In this document: piece by piece, positions 8,113 through 17,523 of the stretch
How positions within the stretch are numbered: position 1 is the stretch's first letter
Layout of the letters: the number at the start of each line of letters is the position of its first letter
Assembly: GCF_001598495.1 (NCBI RefSeq)
Contig: NZ_BCZB01000015.1
Location: 20,304-84,303 of the forward strand
DNA from: Neokomagataea thailandica NBRC 106555
GTDB taxonomy: Bacteria; Pseudomonadota; Alphaproteobacteria; Acetobacterales; Acetobacteraceae
Length of the DNA stretch: 64,000 nucleotides
Direction of reading: 5' to 3'
Program-made: the position numbers and the translations under genes
Notes under the pieces: generated by a model
The model's input: the letters and a program-made list of their open reading frames with translations, nothing else
The model's database searches: none
What the model was told of the DNA's origin: nothing

Positions 8113-9300
8113 TTATGAGCGGATGAGTGATAACGCATCATCTAATGAGTTGATGTCTCGGTGCTTCATAATGAGGGTGCGGCCTGTGTGTAAGGCTTTA
8201 AGCCGTGCGGCGCTGCGTATTTCAGGTGTGGCGCATATATTATAATCTGCGACTTGGGCAAAGCCGATTGTGCGGCGGATCAGCTCTAGGCCACAAAACC
8301 CGCATGTGTCTCGCAAGATGGAGATAAGGGTCTCGTGAAGTAAAGACTGAGCGGCGTTGTCGGATAAGAGGGAGGCTGCATCTCCTTTACGTTGCTGGAA
8401 AAGTAATGTGAGTTCTTGGCAAAAGCTGCGCCAGAATGTTTCTATTTCGCTGATTAAAATATCGATTTTATGTGGTGCTGCGCAGGCATGCAGTATGAGA
8501 TTGCCGATATAGAGGCCGCAATCAAAACCAATAGGCCCCATAAGAGCGAACTCCCCATCAATGACGCGGATATCGTTGCCATGCAGCATGATGGAGCCGG
8601 TGTGTAGGTCACCATGGAGTAAGGCTTGGCGTTCTGTCAGGAAACGCATTTGCAGCGTGCTAATGGCTTGATGTAAGGCGGTGTCTTGCTGGAGCGCTTG
8701 AATAGTGGGTTCTAAAGCGGGTTCTGCCGGAGGGTTTCTGGGGCAGGGGTGGAATGGGTCCGTTAAAATGAGATCTACGGTGATGCGGGTGAGAGATGTA
8801 TTGCCTGAAAAGGCTTCGAGAAGATGGGCGCCTGTTTCAAAGGGTTGTGTGAGCCAGCTACTCGCATGGGTGGCGCGCGCGATGTACTCCCCGATTGATG
8901 CAGAAAATCCAGTGCTAACGCTATCGTTTATTAAGGCGGTACGCAGGACTTGATGCGGTATGAGTGCTTCCATGACCAGCAAATACATTTCTGGGTCATA
9001 GGTATAAAGCTGTGGCGCGTAAGGGCTGACTGCGCTTGCGGTGTGTTGCATGTAGCGGGATTCAAAGAGTGCGCGCTCAAGGGGCATAGGCCAGTCTGGC
9101 GCTACGCGGACATGCGGAAGAGATTGTTTGCAGCAGAGGGAGCCTGAGGGGCCAGAGACGATAAAGACTAGGTTGAGGTTGCCGTCACTGACTTCTTGAA
9201 TATGCCAGTCTTCAGAAGTGGGGCCCAAAAGTTGGGTCATGTTTTCCTGCGTTTTGAGCCAGTCTCTGAGAGTTGTCGGGGTTAAGGCATAATAGGGCAT
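8113..9300 (-). CDS. mtnK: S-methyl-5-thioribose kinase
   Basis: Phosphorylates methylthioribose at C1 in methionine salvage, after MTA has been cleaved to methylthioribose. The protein of 395 residues has the aminoglycoside-phosphotransferase/choline-kinase-like fold: an N lobe with EVSDGNLNLVFIVSGPSG near residue 37 and CCKQSLPHVRV, the catalytic loop LLHGDLHTGSIM near 233, and the metal motif VIDGEFALMGPIGFD near 250. The length matches MtnK. Its ATG overlaps the Nudix stop (TAATG), so it is the last gene of a GH32-Nudix-mtnK run. Other salvage genes (mtnA and onward) are not in the window. Confidence 0.92.
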   Translation of the reverse strand: MPYYALTPTTLRDWLKTQENMTQLLGPTSEDWHIQEVSDGNLNLVFIVSGPSGSLCCKQSLPHVRVAPDWPMPLERALFESRYMQHTASAVSPYAPQLYTYDPEMYLLVMEALIPHQVLRTALINDSVSTGFSASIGEYIARATHASSWLTQPFETGAHLLEAFSGNTSLTRITVDLILTDPFHPCPRNPPAEPALEPTIQALQQDTALHQAISTLQMRFLTERQALLHGDLHTGSIMLHGNDIRVIDGEFALMGPIGFDCGLYIGNLILHACAAPHKIDILISEIETFWRSFCQELTLLFQQRKGDAASLLSDNAAQSLLHETLISILRDTCGFCGLELIRRTIGFAQVADYNICATPEIRSAARLKALHTGRTLIMKHRDINSLDDALSLIRS

Positions 9301-9998
9301 TATGTGTGTTCCAGTAGGGCGCGTAATGTTGGGACCATGAGACCATCAAAAGATGTTTTCTGCATTAGATTAAGGCAGGTGAGGGCATCATATTCTGCAT
9401 TGCCTTCGGTCTTGCAGCGTTCTTCTATAGTTCGGAAGGAGAGAGGGCTGTGGATGGATACGCCGATATCAATGATATGTGTGTTGGGATGTTCACAGGC
9501 GAGAAGAGGGGGGCCAATATCTATCTCTTCTGGGGTGAGGCCAAGCTCCTCATGTGCTTCTGCTTGCAGTTGTTCAGTTAGATTAATGGCGGTGGTGTGA
9601 TCTCGTGTTTCAACACTGCCTGCCGGGATACCTTGCCAATATCCGGGTAAATAAATGGAGCGTGCTGAGCGTTTTCCTATGACAATGCCATCGGTTGCGT
9701 GAAAAAGACCGACAACAGCGAGGGATTTGAGTGGGTTTTCTGCGAAGAGATCCGGGCGGGTCATTTGAGCGAGTACATTTTTGAACTCGTTCCAATGTCC
9801 TTCAATATGGGTTGACGTGAGGCGATCTACGCAAAAGACGCGGCCATTATAAAGGGTGGGGTGTTGGGTCGTTTTTTTCTCCCAAATGTGTGCGATGTCT
9901 TCTTGGTGTGTGTGGCAGAGTGGGTTGATGGTTTCATGCACGGCTATGTGTAGAGAGGCTTGGAGGGGCGTTACGGACCAAGGTGTGTGTGAAAGCAT
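9300..9998 (-). CDS. Nudix hydrolase-like protein
   Basis: About 232 residues. The Nudix region spans roughly residues 100-165: HATDGIVIGKRSA, then GYWQGIPAGSVETRD and QLQAEAHEELGLTPEEI, which supplies the GxxxxxE...REUxEE-like box with the catalytic glutamates in AEAHEELG. The box is stretched by a few residues between the Gly and Glu parts, so activity is likely but not certain. Such proteins hydrolyse nucleoside diphosphates linked to other groups; the substrate is unknown. I chose the ATG at 9998 because AGG lies upstream at a normal distance; the longer frame from 10046 would overlap the GH32 gene. Coupling to mtnK hints at a nucleoside or methylthioadenosine-related substrate, by inference only. 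Confidence 0.75.
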   Translation of the reverse strand: MLSHTPWSVTPLQASLHIAVHETINPLCHTHQEDIAHIWEKKTTQHPTLYNGRVFCVDRLTSTHIEGHWNEFKNVLAQMTRPDLFAENPLKSLAVVGLFHATDGIVIGKRSARSIYLPGYWQGIPAGSVETRDHTTAINLTEQLQAEAHEELGLTPEEIDIGPPLLACEHPNTHIIDIGVSIHSPLSFRTIEERCKTEGNAEYDALTCLNLMQKTSFDGLMVPTLRALLEHT

Positions 9999-10006
9999 GG
10001 TTTTAC

Positions 10007-11440
10007 CTATGATGCATTGGTGATTGTGAGTGACCGTAGAAGGCATGTGCGCTCTGATACGGTTATGCGTGGTGTTGCGGGTGTGTATTGTGGGAATGCG
10101 AGAGAGGTGAGGGATAACATCCCGTCGTTGAAAATAATTTCAATGCTACTGCTATTGATGATGGCGGTGAATGTGACGGCTCTTTGGAAAGTAAGAGGTG
10201 CATTTCGTTCTGCGGTCCATGCGATGCTCTGAGAGGGGGCGAAGCCGGAATGATCGCGCTTTAAGTTCACGTTATTGCGGCTTGGGGACAAGATCAGTGT
10301 GAAGGGCGTGCCCATACCGCTTTGAAAAGTCAGGGTAATGTCATGTGGCCAGTCACTGTTATGGGGGGGAGTGATGGTGGCTTGGATGGCGTAATGGTCC
10401 GAGTGTACCAGAGGGATGGAGAAGGGATTTTCCGGGGTAATAATGCGTTGCTCTAGTATTTGATGTTTTGTGTTATAGAAAATTTCATCGGAGGCGATGA
10501 AATTGTTGGTGAGACGAGGGCCAGCATCTGTCTCTTGTAATGTTAGTGTACGTATGCGTGTGTAGCTACCATAGTAATTAATGGGGGGAAGTTGGGTTGC
10601 ATAATCCCAATTATTTTTCCATGCTATGGCATAGTAGTGTTCTTGTGGGTGAGATGTGAGGGTATGGTCTCCCCAAATGGCGCAGGCATAGAAATCACTT
10701 CCGCCGTCAAGCCACTGGCCGGATGGTTCATCTGGTTGGAAGGTATATCCATCGAAATGCCCTACCCAGTAATGGGCCCCTGTGGTGAAGCCATGGCGAT
10801 ATCCATTTGCGCTGCATAAGAGAATCCAGCGTTCTCCTTTGTGCCGACCTTGGGAGTCACGGGCTATAATCGGGAAGAGAGTTGGGCACTCTAAGGTGCC
10901 CAATGTGTCGCACATGAAGCCGGAGAGGTAAGACCAGTCTGTTAGATTTGATGAACGATAAAAGCCAATTTTGCCAATTTCAGCGAGAGACATAACCCAG
11001 CATTGTTCTTTCTCCATCCATGTCACCCGAGGATCTCGAAAGACTTTATCTTTAATTGTCGTGTTTTTAGGGAGTGGGTTCGTCATGACGGCGCGGTCAA
11101 AGGTAAAGCTTTTTCCTCCGTCTTTTGAAAACCAGCGTGCGGTTCCTTGCCCATCTGGCATGGGCATGGTGCAAAGAGCAATAATGGTGTCTTGGCCTAA
11201 ACCTGCGCGGTTATCATGGTCAATGATGAGGGATCCGCTCCATGGATCCCCATAGGGGGTCGTGTATTTGGGGATGGCAATTCCGGCATCGTGCCAATGA
11301 ATAAGATCAAGTGAGATAGAAAGCTTCCAGGCAGTACCGTTTCCAGTAGGGAAATCAACATTATAGAGATAATAAAAATGCCAAGTGCCATTCACTTTGA
11401 GAATAGGTTGCGGATCGCCGCGAAAGGGTAAATGGCTCAT
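10007..11440 (-). CDS. GH32-family fructan/sucrose hydrolase without signal peptide
   Basis: A glycoside hydrolase of clan GH-J, 477 residues, predicted to cleave beta-fructosidic bonds in levan oligosaccharides, inulin or sucrose. The catalytic triad is visible: the nucleophile Asp9 in FRGDPQP, which replaces the family's WMNDPNG; the transition-state Asp in FRDPRV near residue 135; and the acid/base Glu in LECPTLF near 183. The propeller continues to about residue 310, followed by the C-terminal beta-sandwich. Only eight residues precede the nucleophile and an in-frame stop lies just upstream, so there is no signal peptide and the enzyme should be cytoplasmic. It could act on fructan oligomers taken up after extracellular levan turnover. 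It is followed closely by the Nudix gene. Confidence 0.85.
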   Translation of the reverse strand: MSHLPFRGDPQPILKVNGTWHFYYLYNVDFPTGNGTAWKLSISLDLIHWHDAGIAIPKYTTPYGDPWSGSLIIDHDNRAGLGQDTIIALCTMPMPDGQGTARWFSKDGGKSFTFDRAVMTNPLPKNTTIKDKVFRDPRVTWMEKEQCWVMSLAEIGKIGFYRSSNLTDWSYLSGFMCDTLGTLECPTLFPIIARDSQGRHKGERWILLCSANGYRHGFTTGAHYWVGHFDGYTFQPDEPSGQWLDGGSDFYACAIWGDHTLTSHPQEHYYAIAWKNNWDYATQLPPINYYGSYTRIRTLTLQETDAGPRLTNNFIASDEIFYNTKHQILEQRIITPENPFSIPLVHSDHYAIQATITPPHNSDWPHDITLTFQSGMGTPFTLILSPSRNNVNLKRDHSGFAPSQSIAWTAERNAPLTFQRAVTFTAIINSSSIEIIFNDGMLSLTSLAFPQYTPATPRITVSERTCLLRSLTITNAS

Positions 11441-11528
11441 TAGAACGCTCTCTTTGGATCATAGAGTATTCGTATCAGATCATGTTTTTATGTCGAGAGA
11501 TAGTGCTCCAATACGTGCAAGGCTATGT

Positions 11529-12470
11529 TTAGCGTTGTGGAGGGCGTGGTTGTATTGTTAAGTAGTCTTTATTTCCTTCTTCTTGTAAATATAAAATATC
11601 ACGATACTTTGGTATCCATAGTCGGTAATGTCTTAGGAAGTCTGCTCCTAATATATTTATATTGATGTCAGAAATAGATAATGTGATGTTGTGGAATGTT
11701 AAGGAGGAAAAGCTGAAACTTTTGAATTTATGCCGATAATTGGTTATTTTATATTCACTTATACCGTATGATGTTGTGGTTTTGTCAGCGTATAGCTCTG
11801 ATTTTTTAATGCCAGCATCAAGCGCGTCGTCCTCAGAAATGAATGTGTTGCTTGCTCCGCTGTCAATGATAGCGTCAATAGGATAGTTATTTATTTTAAG
11901 GGTGATACCAATTTTATTGCGATCATTTATCGGCGCAGAAAATGGAATGGACGTATACTTCCCTGGCCAAGGGGGGATTTGTCCTGTGCAGCCTTGTACA
12001 TCAAATAACGCAATCTGGTGCTGGGGTAGGTCCATGGCGAGGTCGTAATTGCGTAGGAAATCGGCACCAAAAAGTCCCACGAGTGGCAGTCCTGCAATGG
12101 TGGAGTGCCCTGCTTTTTCTCCTGTAGAGATGAGTGTGATATTGCGTGCTATGCCTGAGCCAATGCCGAGTGTCTCGACAGAAACGAGCTGAGCGAAGGC
12201 GCTGCCGCCGGCACCGTTGATCAGGATGGATTGTGGAAGGGTAGTCAAGCCCAAGGGTTCAATCTGTGCGGACCAAATTAAACTGTGTGCAGCCCCAGTA
12301 TCGACAAGAAAGGCTACGGGGTGCCCGTTTACGGTGGCGCGCACGATGGGGGATGATTGGTTATTAAGAACCTCCATATTGCCGAGGGAGGCAATGTGGC
12401 AAGAACCATCATCGGCACAGCCGGAGAGGAACAATGCAAGAATGGTCAATGATAATGTTTTATGCTTCAT
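11529..12470 (-). CDS. Lipoprotein with two retropepsin-like aspartic protease domains
   Basis: About 313 residues. The start at 12470 gives MKHKTLSLTILALFLSGCAD, a lipoprotein signal with lipobox LSGC. Two halves each carry a retropepsin-type active-site motif: FLVDTGAAHSLI near residue 60 and AIIDSGASNTFI near 210. Each is followed by a hydrophobic-Gly flap or psi-loop region (LVGLFGADFLRNYDLAMD and INILGADFLRHYRLWIP). The two half-sites could form one pseudo-dimeric active site, as in pepsin, or two separate dimers. Relatives are annotated as aspartyl protease family proteins; substrates are unknown. It should sit in the envelope, facing the periplasm. It lies 88 bases upstream of GH32 on the same strand. 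Confidence 0.85.
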   Translation of the reverse strand: MKHKTLSLTILALFLSGCADDGSCHIASLGNMEVLNNQSSPIVRATVNGHPVAFLVDTGAAHSLIWSAQIEPLGLTTLPQSILINGAGGSAFAQLVSVETLGIGSGIARNITLISTGEKAGHSTIAGLPLVGLFGADFLRNYDLAMDLPQHQIALFDVQGCTGQIPPWPGKYTSIPFSAPINDRNKIGITLKINNYPIDAIIDSGASNTFISEDDALDAGIKKSELYADKTTTSYGISEYKITNYRHKFKSFSFSSLTFHNITLSISDININILGADFLRHYRLWIPKYRDILYLQEEGNKDYLTIQPRPPQR

Positions 12471-12625
12471 GTATTCATTGCCCCTTGGAAAAATATTTAT
12501 ATTACTTTGATATATATGAGTATAATGATAAATTGTAATTTTAATCAATTATGAATTTTATATTTAGGCATTGAAAATATGATTTTAATCATGGAGGAAG
12601 AAAAATTATTTAGATAGGGATTGTT

Positions 12626-13486
12626 ATGTTTGTAAAAAATATCGTCCGTTTTCTTGGTATCCTTTCTCTTTTCGTCGGCGGTCAATATCTGCACGCGGCG
12701 GATGATTTAAAGGTTATGAGCTTTAATGTCCGCTACCCCAATCCAGAAGATGGGGAAAACATTTGGGATAAGCGGCGTGATATTCTGGTGGAGACGATAC
12801 GTCATTTCTCACCGGATGTTATGGGAACACAGGAAATTTTTCTACAGCAAGCGCAAGATATTGTGCGGGATTTGCCGCAGTATCAGTGGTTTGGCGTTGA
12901 TCGGTTTGGTGGCCACAGCAATGAACATATGGGTATTTTTTATAACACACACCGTATAAAATTAACGGATCATGGTGTGTTTTGGCTGTCCAATACGCCT
13001 GATGTCCCCGGGAGTATGGGGTGGGGGGCAGCATTGCCGCGTTATGTGAATTGGGGGGTCTTTGAAACGCGAGAGGTTGTGGCTCGGCGCCCCAGAATGC
13101 GTTTTTTGTTTTTAGATACGCATTTTGCTAATCGTGATGTTGAAGATGCTCCAGCGCGCGCACATTCGGTTCAGTTGATTTTGAAGACATTGCCCCAATT
13201 AGCGCATGGGTTGCCGATTATTTTGGTGGGGGATTTTAATTCAGCACCGACAGATGAGGCGCATCGCCTGATGGAAAAAGGGCTGACGGATATGTGGGAA
13301 CATGCGGCGCGTAAGGTGGGGCCAGATGGTACGTTTCATGATTTCACGGGTACGCCGCAAGTCATGTTGGATTATGTGATGACGCAAGGTTTCCGGGCGC
13401 GTTGGATGAAGGTGGATACGTTTCATCGAGGAGTGCATTATCCTTCGGACCATTTCCCTATTGAGGCGATTTTGAGCGCGCAATAG
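12626..13486 (+). CDS. Secreted endonuclease/exonuclease/phosphatase (EEP) family protein
   Basis: A protein of 286 residues with a signal peptide of about 24 residues ending QYLHAAD. The EEP fold motifs follow: LKVMSFNVRYPNP (metal-binding Asn), VMGTQEIF (catalytic Glu, near residue 70), FLDTHFANRD, IILVGDFNSAPTDEAH (Asp/Asn, near 200), and the C-terminal DYVMTQ plus SDHFPIEA (catalytic Asp-His, near 278). All catalytic residues are present. Such exported members act on nucleic acids, phosphoinositides or sphingolipids, and the sequence does not choose between them. It is divergent from the retropepsin-like lipoprotein and followed by a hairpin terminator. Confidence 0.9.
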   Translation: MFVKNIVRFLGILSLFVGGQYLHAADDLKVMSFNVRYPNPEDGENIWDKRRDILVETIRHFSPDVMGTQEIFLQQAQDIVRDLPQYQWFGVDRFGGHSNEHMGIFYNTHRIKLTDHGVFWLSNTPDVPGSMGWGAALPRYVNWGVFETREVVARRPRMRFLFLDTHFANRDVEDAPARAHSVQLILKTLPQLAHGLPIILVGDFNSAPTDEAHRLMEKGLTDMWEHAARKVGPDGTFHDFTGTPQVMLDYVMTQGFRARWMKVDTFHRGVHYPSDHFPIEAILSAQ

Positions 13487-13499
13487 CGAGCGTTCCAAG

Positions 13500-13527
13500 C
13501 TGAACGGCATTTTTATATGCCGTTCAG
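13500..13527. terminator. Hairpin terminator between convergent EEP and MFS genes
   Basis: Perfect 11-base arms CTGAACGGCAT/ATGCCGTTCAG around TTTTAT, placed 13 bases after the EEP stop and 12 before the MFS stop. A T-rich stretch follows further on. Confidence 0.75.
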
Positions 13528-13538
13528 TTGGGGGTGTA

Positions 13539-14744
13539 TTAATTTTTCAGAATACGACTAATGCCAACGCCGATGAGGCAGCACAGCGCAGTGGTTGCGA
13601 ACATTGTGGTATAGTTTGTGGCTTCGATCAGCTGTCCGAGTACTAAGCCGCAGCAGGCAACGGACAGGTCAGTAAAAAGGGAGTATGCGCCAAGGGCTGC
13701 GCCACGATTATGTGCGCCGGCACGGTTTACGGCGAGTGTTCCGAGGGATGGAAACAAAAGTGAGAACCCTGCGCCGGTTAGGGCGGACCCGGCGATTGCG
13801 GCGAGTGGGCTATGAATAAAGCCGATTAAAGCAAGGCCGCTCGCTTCGACCAAGAGGGAAAGGGCGGCGATTTCGGCCCCGCCGTATGTATTGATGTATT
13901 TACCGAAGGCTAAGCGTATAAAAACAAAGACGAACCCAAATGTAGTGACGGCTAAGCCCGCGCCGTTCCAGTGATTATGAGCATAATAAAGAGCTAAAAA
14001 GGAAGAGATCGCGCCGAAGCCGACGGAGCCGGTTGCGAGTGCCATACCGTGTGGAAACACAAGGCGTAAAGCGTGGCTAAAGGGTAATCTTTGAGTGTGG
14101 GCGGGGGCTGGAGCGAGGCCTTGATAAAACTTAATGAGGATAAGCCCTATCAGGGGCAGGAGTGCGGCCGTGAAGCCAACGCCGATGATGCTGCCGTATA
14201 GAGTGGGAAGGTGAGCGAGTTTTGCGCCAAGGGGAGCGCCGAGAGCAATGCCGCCATAGGATGTGACGCCGTTCCATGAAATGGCGGTGGCTGTATGTTT
14301 ACTGCCAACGCGACCGATATTCCAAACGGTGACACCTGTAGCAACCCAGCTTTCGGCCCAACCAAGAAAGAGGCGGCTAATCAGCAGGACTGTTAAGGAG
14401 AGGGAGGCGGTGTGCTGTAAAAATCCTGCACAGAAAAGGCTTATGCCAGAGAGCATGCAGGCGAGGAGGCCAATGGTCACCACAGGTTTGGGACCATAGA
14501 GGTCAATGCGCTTTCCTGCGGGGGCACGTCCTGCAAATGTTGCTAAGTATTGGAGTGAAAAGCTTAGTCCTGCAATCGTTGTGCTGTACCCTAATTTTTC
14601 ATGCACGAAGAGTGTCAAAACGGTGCTTGGTAAGCCGATGACACTATAAACGAGCAGATTGAACAGAACGACCGGGAGAACTCGTTGCGTTGGTGATGCC
14701 GCCGGCATGTCTTCTGTGGTCATGTGCTCGAACCTTTCGGTCAT
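13539..14744 (-). CDS. MFS transporter (YhhS/YfcJ-like)
   Basis: A protein of 401 residues with twelve predicted membrane helices. The loop 2-3 signature reads GRAPAGKRIDLYGPKPVV, close to the GRxxDxxGPK form seen in the YhhS/YfcJ group of the major facilitator superfamily, which export sugars or drugs in E. coli. The substrate here is unknown. An ATG at 14723 (MTTEDMP) has AAAGG upstream and is an alternative start; the first-listed start adds seven residues. It lies between the EEP gene (convergent) and levansucrase (same strand, 180 bases upstream, separated by a hairpin). Confidence 0.88.
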   Translation of the reverse strand: MTERFEHMTTEDMPAASPTQRVLPVVLFNLLVYSVIGLPSTVLTLFVHEKLGYSTTIAGLSFSLQYLATFAGRAPAGKRIDLYGPKPVVTIGLLACMLSGISLFCAGFLQHTASLSLTVLLISRLFLGWAESWVATGVTVWNIGRVGSKHTATAISWNGVTSYGGIALGAPLGAKLAHLPTLYGSIIGVGFTAALLPLIGLILIKFYQGLAPAPAHTQRLPFSHALRLVFPHGMALATGSVGFGAISSFLALYYAHNHWNGAGLAVTTFGFVFVFIRLAFGKYINTYGGAEIAALSLLVEASGLALIGFIHSPLAAIAGSALTGAGFSLLFPSLGTLAVNRAGAHNRGAALGAYSLFTDLSVACCGLVLGQLIEATNYTTMFATTALCCLIGVGISRILKN

Positions 14745-14885
14745 ATGGTAGCGTCAGGTGATACGACCGAACAGAATGTGGTCGTGCCTGAAGACCACAA
14801 GCAGCATGATGCACGGGGCAGCATGGAGATGTGTCAATTATGGCGCTCTTAAAACGCATAGATGGGTTGAGTATTTTGCGGGAAG

Positions 14886-14916
14886 CCCGGCCACGGGTTG
14901 GAACGCCATGGCCGGG
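14886..14916 (-). terminator. Candidate terminator after levansucrase
   Basis: Arms CCCGGCCA (14886-14893) and TGGCCGGG (14909-14916) can pair just after the levansucrase stop at 14928. The loop is 15 bases and no U-tract is evident, so the call is moderate. Confidence 0.45.
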
Positions 14917-14927
14917 GATGAGTTATT

Positions 14928-16661
14928 TTAGAAGCCAAAATTACTGAATGGGTCAGGGAATGATGGCACTATAGGGGTGGGTTGTACTGGAAAGGGGGTG
15001 CTATCTTGCAGTAGTCCCAGCAGGTTTGTATTCGCGAGATTGGCGCTTATATCGCCATAGCCCCCTAATCCTTGGATGCCGTACCACGGATTAATCGCTG
15101 TATTGGGGCCGTTCATGGAGACCTGAACCGTTGGGGAGAGTGTTCCTCCGCGACGGTTTTGGACGGTATCAATGAAGGATTCAATTTTGCCATTGGGCAT
15201 GAGGTAATGTGAATAGCTTTGGAAAGCATTCGGGTTTTGTCGGGGGTTAGGAGCCCAATCTGCACCTGCGGCGGTGTTGAGGTCTGTTGGGTTGGCAAGC
15301 ATGAGGCCACTGCTGTTGTTTAGTGGAATCCAGTCACTACGGATGCCTTTGCCATAAAAACCGTATTCGCCATCTGGTCCATCAATACCGGCTGCGAATG
15401 TTGTGCGGTGGCTAATGGTCAAGAGGTAGTAATTACCGTTCTTGATATACATTTGTGGCCGCTCAGTTTGGTCGTTTACGCAGTTAGACGAGATAAGGGG
15501 TGGTAGGAAGCTCCATTGGGTTAGATCACTATTTGTAGCAACCGCTAAGCCGATATTGGCGCGCTGGAAAATGGCCCCTGAGCCATTTACTTGGTCAACT
15601 GTTTCAGCGTATTTGTCGCCTGGTTGATAGCCAAGGTCGGATGCGTCACAGGGGGTTTGACCACGGACGCCAGCAGAATTGCCTTCAAAAACCATGAAGG
15701 TTTTGCCTGGGTTTGCAGGGTCTTTAAAGGTGTAAGGATCACGGAAAGAGAAGTATTGGTTTTGTGCGCCTGTTTGATAATAGGTGCCGTCTGGCTGCAA
15801 AAGTGGGGTATGCTGGTCAAAGCCCGTAAACCAGACATGTGTTGCGTCTGCGTGAATTTGGCCTTTTGCTAAGCTAATGATGGCTTGTGGTGGGGTGATA
15901 TTGCCGCCCCAGCTATTACGATTAAAGGCCATGTCCGTATAAAAGGTCATGATACCGTTAGAGCCAAGTTGTTGAATGCGTGTTGAGCCGGACCATTGGG
16001 CATTATCTGTATAGGCTTGGCCGGCATAAATGGCTTCGCTGCTGCCATCTGGGAAGAGGTTGCCGCCGTAAATCCATCCGCCGGCCGGTGGGCGTAAGGA
16101 GGCAGGGATATTTGCGCGACGATAGAAATAACCAATTTTTGCGTGTGTATGACGATCGTCAAAGCCATATCCGGCATTTTTATTGGCGGTGAGGCAGAAA
16201 ATAACCTCCCAGCCGTTGTAGCTATATTGATTGCCCGATGCGTCTGTGAGCGGCCATGTGTCCCAGACCCAAACTTTATCGCTGATACTCGGGAAATCGA
16301 CCGGGATGGTCGGCATGGTGAGTGCGTTTGGTAATGAGTTCACGCCTGCCGATACGTTTGGATTAGACATGGCTTTAATCTGTCGAGCATCCGCACGGGT
16401 CCACCGGCCGGTATAATGCTCAAAAGGGTCGTGCGCTGCGCCTGTATGGGTGGCTGGGGCGGGGTAACCTGGTTCTAGAGGGATATGTTGGCTCATGCGC
16501 TTGAAGGGCATAAGACCTGGTGCTGGGGGGAGCTGTATATCCTGGAGGATACTCGCCAGTGCGGGAGGGAGGCTTTGGGCTGACGCTTGACCAAGAGATA
16601 AGGCTGCTATCGCTAGTCCTGCCAAAGCAAAATGTTTTCTTTTTTTAAGCCGGATAACCAT
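14928..16661 (-). CDS. Levansucrase (GH68), secreted
   Basis: Splits sucrose and transfers fructose to a growing levan chain outside the cell, releasing glucose. The protein of 577 residues has a signal peptide ending ASA at residue 28. The catalytic triad is intact: nucleophile Asp134 in VWVWDTWPL, transition-state stabiliser in FRDPYTF (about residue 308), and acid/base Glu in DQTERPQMY (about 400). Two cysteines in the mature part (TPCDASD and SSNCVND) may form the disulphide known for LsdA. It closely resembles Gluconacetobacter diazotrophicus LsdA, which crosses the outer membrane by a T2SS; a T2SS lies 25-35 kb away here. A Pro-rich tail ends the protein. The product would form exopolysaccharide from plant sucrose. 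I give no symbol because naming differs between species. Confidence 0.95.
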   Translation of the reverse strand: MVIRLKKRKHFALAGLAIAALSLGQASAQSLPPALASILQDIQLPPAPGLMPFKRMSQHIPLEPGYPAPATHTGAAHDPFEHYTGRWTRADARQIKAMSNPNVSAGVNSLPNALTMPTIPVDFPSISDKVWVWDTWPLTDASGNQYSYNGWEVIFCLTANKNAGYGFDDRHTHAKIGYFYRRANIPASLRPPAGGWIYGGNLFPDGSSEAIYAGQAYTDNAQWSGSTRIQQLGSNGIMTFYTDMAFNRNSWGGNITPPQAIISLAKGQIHADATHVWFTGFDQHTPLLQPDGTYYQTGAQNQYFSFRDPYTFKDPANPGKTFMVFEGNSAGVRGQTPCDASDLGYQPGDKYAETVDQVNGSGAIFQRANIGLAVATNSDLTQWSFLPPLISSNCVNDQTERPQMYIKNGNYYLLTISHRTTFAAGIDGPDGEYGFYGKGIRSDWIPLNNSSGLMLANPTDLNTAAGADWAPNPRQNPNAFQSYSHYLMPNGKIESFIDTVQNRRGGTLSPTVQVSMNGPNTAINPWYGIQGLGGYGDISANLANTNLLGLLQDSTPFPVQPTPIVPSFPDPFSNFGF

Positions 16662-16935
16662 AAGTATGCTGCCTCATTCCCAGAGAAAAGGTTTTGTTAT
16701 TTTAAACGCTTATCGACAACAAAGTTTTACATTTATTAACGATAAGTTATCTATAGGTTACGCATAATTTAATGATTCGCACTATGAGTTATTTGGTTTT
16801 TTTTATTATTAATGGATTAAAATTTTTATTGACGACGAGTGCGTTTTTAGCCTCTCTTGCCTTGTATATGCTGAAATTAAGATTTGCGGGATTATAAATA
16901 TAATAATTTTATTATAAATAATGGGGGTATGGTAT

Positions 16936-17523
16936 ATGTTTGGTAATAATTATTTTTCACTATTGATGAAGTATTCTTTGGCTCATCAAATTGATGATTG
17001 GGGATGGATTATTGGTGAACATACCTATGGAAAGCCAGAAATTATTGAGCCTGCTTATGCATCATTAGAGATTGGACGCTTTTGCTCTATAGGTCCGAAA
17101 GTTTTGATCATTTTAGGCAATCATAGATATGATACGGTCACCACTTATCCGTTTAAGACATTGAAAGCGTTTTGGCCTGAGGCAGAAGATGCCGTTGATG
17201 ACCATACGTCAAAGGGTGGAATCATCATTGGTCATGATGTGTGGGTGGGGGCGCGTGCCGTTATTCTGTCAGGGGTGACGGTCGGGTCTGGAGCTATTAT
17301 AGCTGCAGGTGCTATTGTAACGAAAGATGTGCCGCCATATTCCATTGTTGGAGGAAACCCGGCACGGGTAATACGATATCGTTTTTCAGAAGACGTGATC
17401 CAAAAACTACTTGCTATTGCGTGGTGGAATTGGCCCGAAGATTTATTAAGGGAACGGATGAGTGCTCTTATGAATGATGATATTGAAGAGTTTGTGCGGT
17501 TATATTCGGTCGATAAATCATAA
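16936..17523 (+). CDS. CatB-like hexapeptide-repeat O-acetyltransferase
   Basis: A protein of 195 residues with a left-handed beta-helix of hexapeptide repeats ([51 protein letters not shown]) and the closing motif [16 protein letters not shown]. The histidine in LGNHRYD matches the catalytic His of xenobiotic acetyltransferases (VatD/CatB). It probably acetylates a sugar of a polysaccharide or a small molecule; drug resistance should not be assumed. I chose the ATG at 16936 because GGGGG lies eight bases before it; an ATG at 16921 would contain that signal. The surrounding DNA is AT-rich. Its 3' end overlaps the response regulator stop by six bases on the other strand. Confidence 0.85.
   Translation: MFGNNYFSLLMKYSLAHQIDDWGWIIGEHTYGKPEIIEPAYASLEIGRFCSIGPKVLIILGNHRYDTVTTYPFKTLKAFWPEAEDAVDDHTSKGGIIIGHDVWVGARAVILSGVTVGSGAIIAAGAIVTKDVPPYSIVGGNPARVIRYRFSEDVIQKLLAIAWWNWPEDLLRERMSALMNDDIEEFVRLYSVDKS

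Noticed and set aside
16662..16935. AT-rich stretch as a possible island or insertion boundary
   Set aside because: No inverted or direct repeats, transposase or tRNA seen; it can be the levansucrase and acetyltransferase promoter region.
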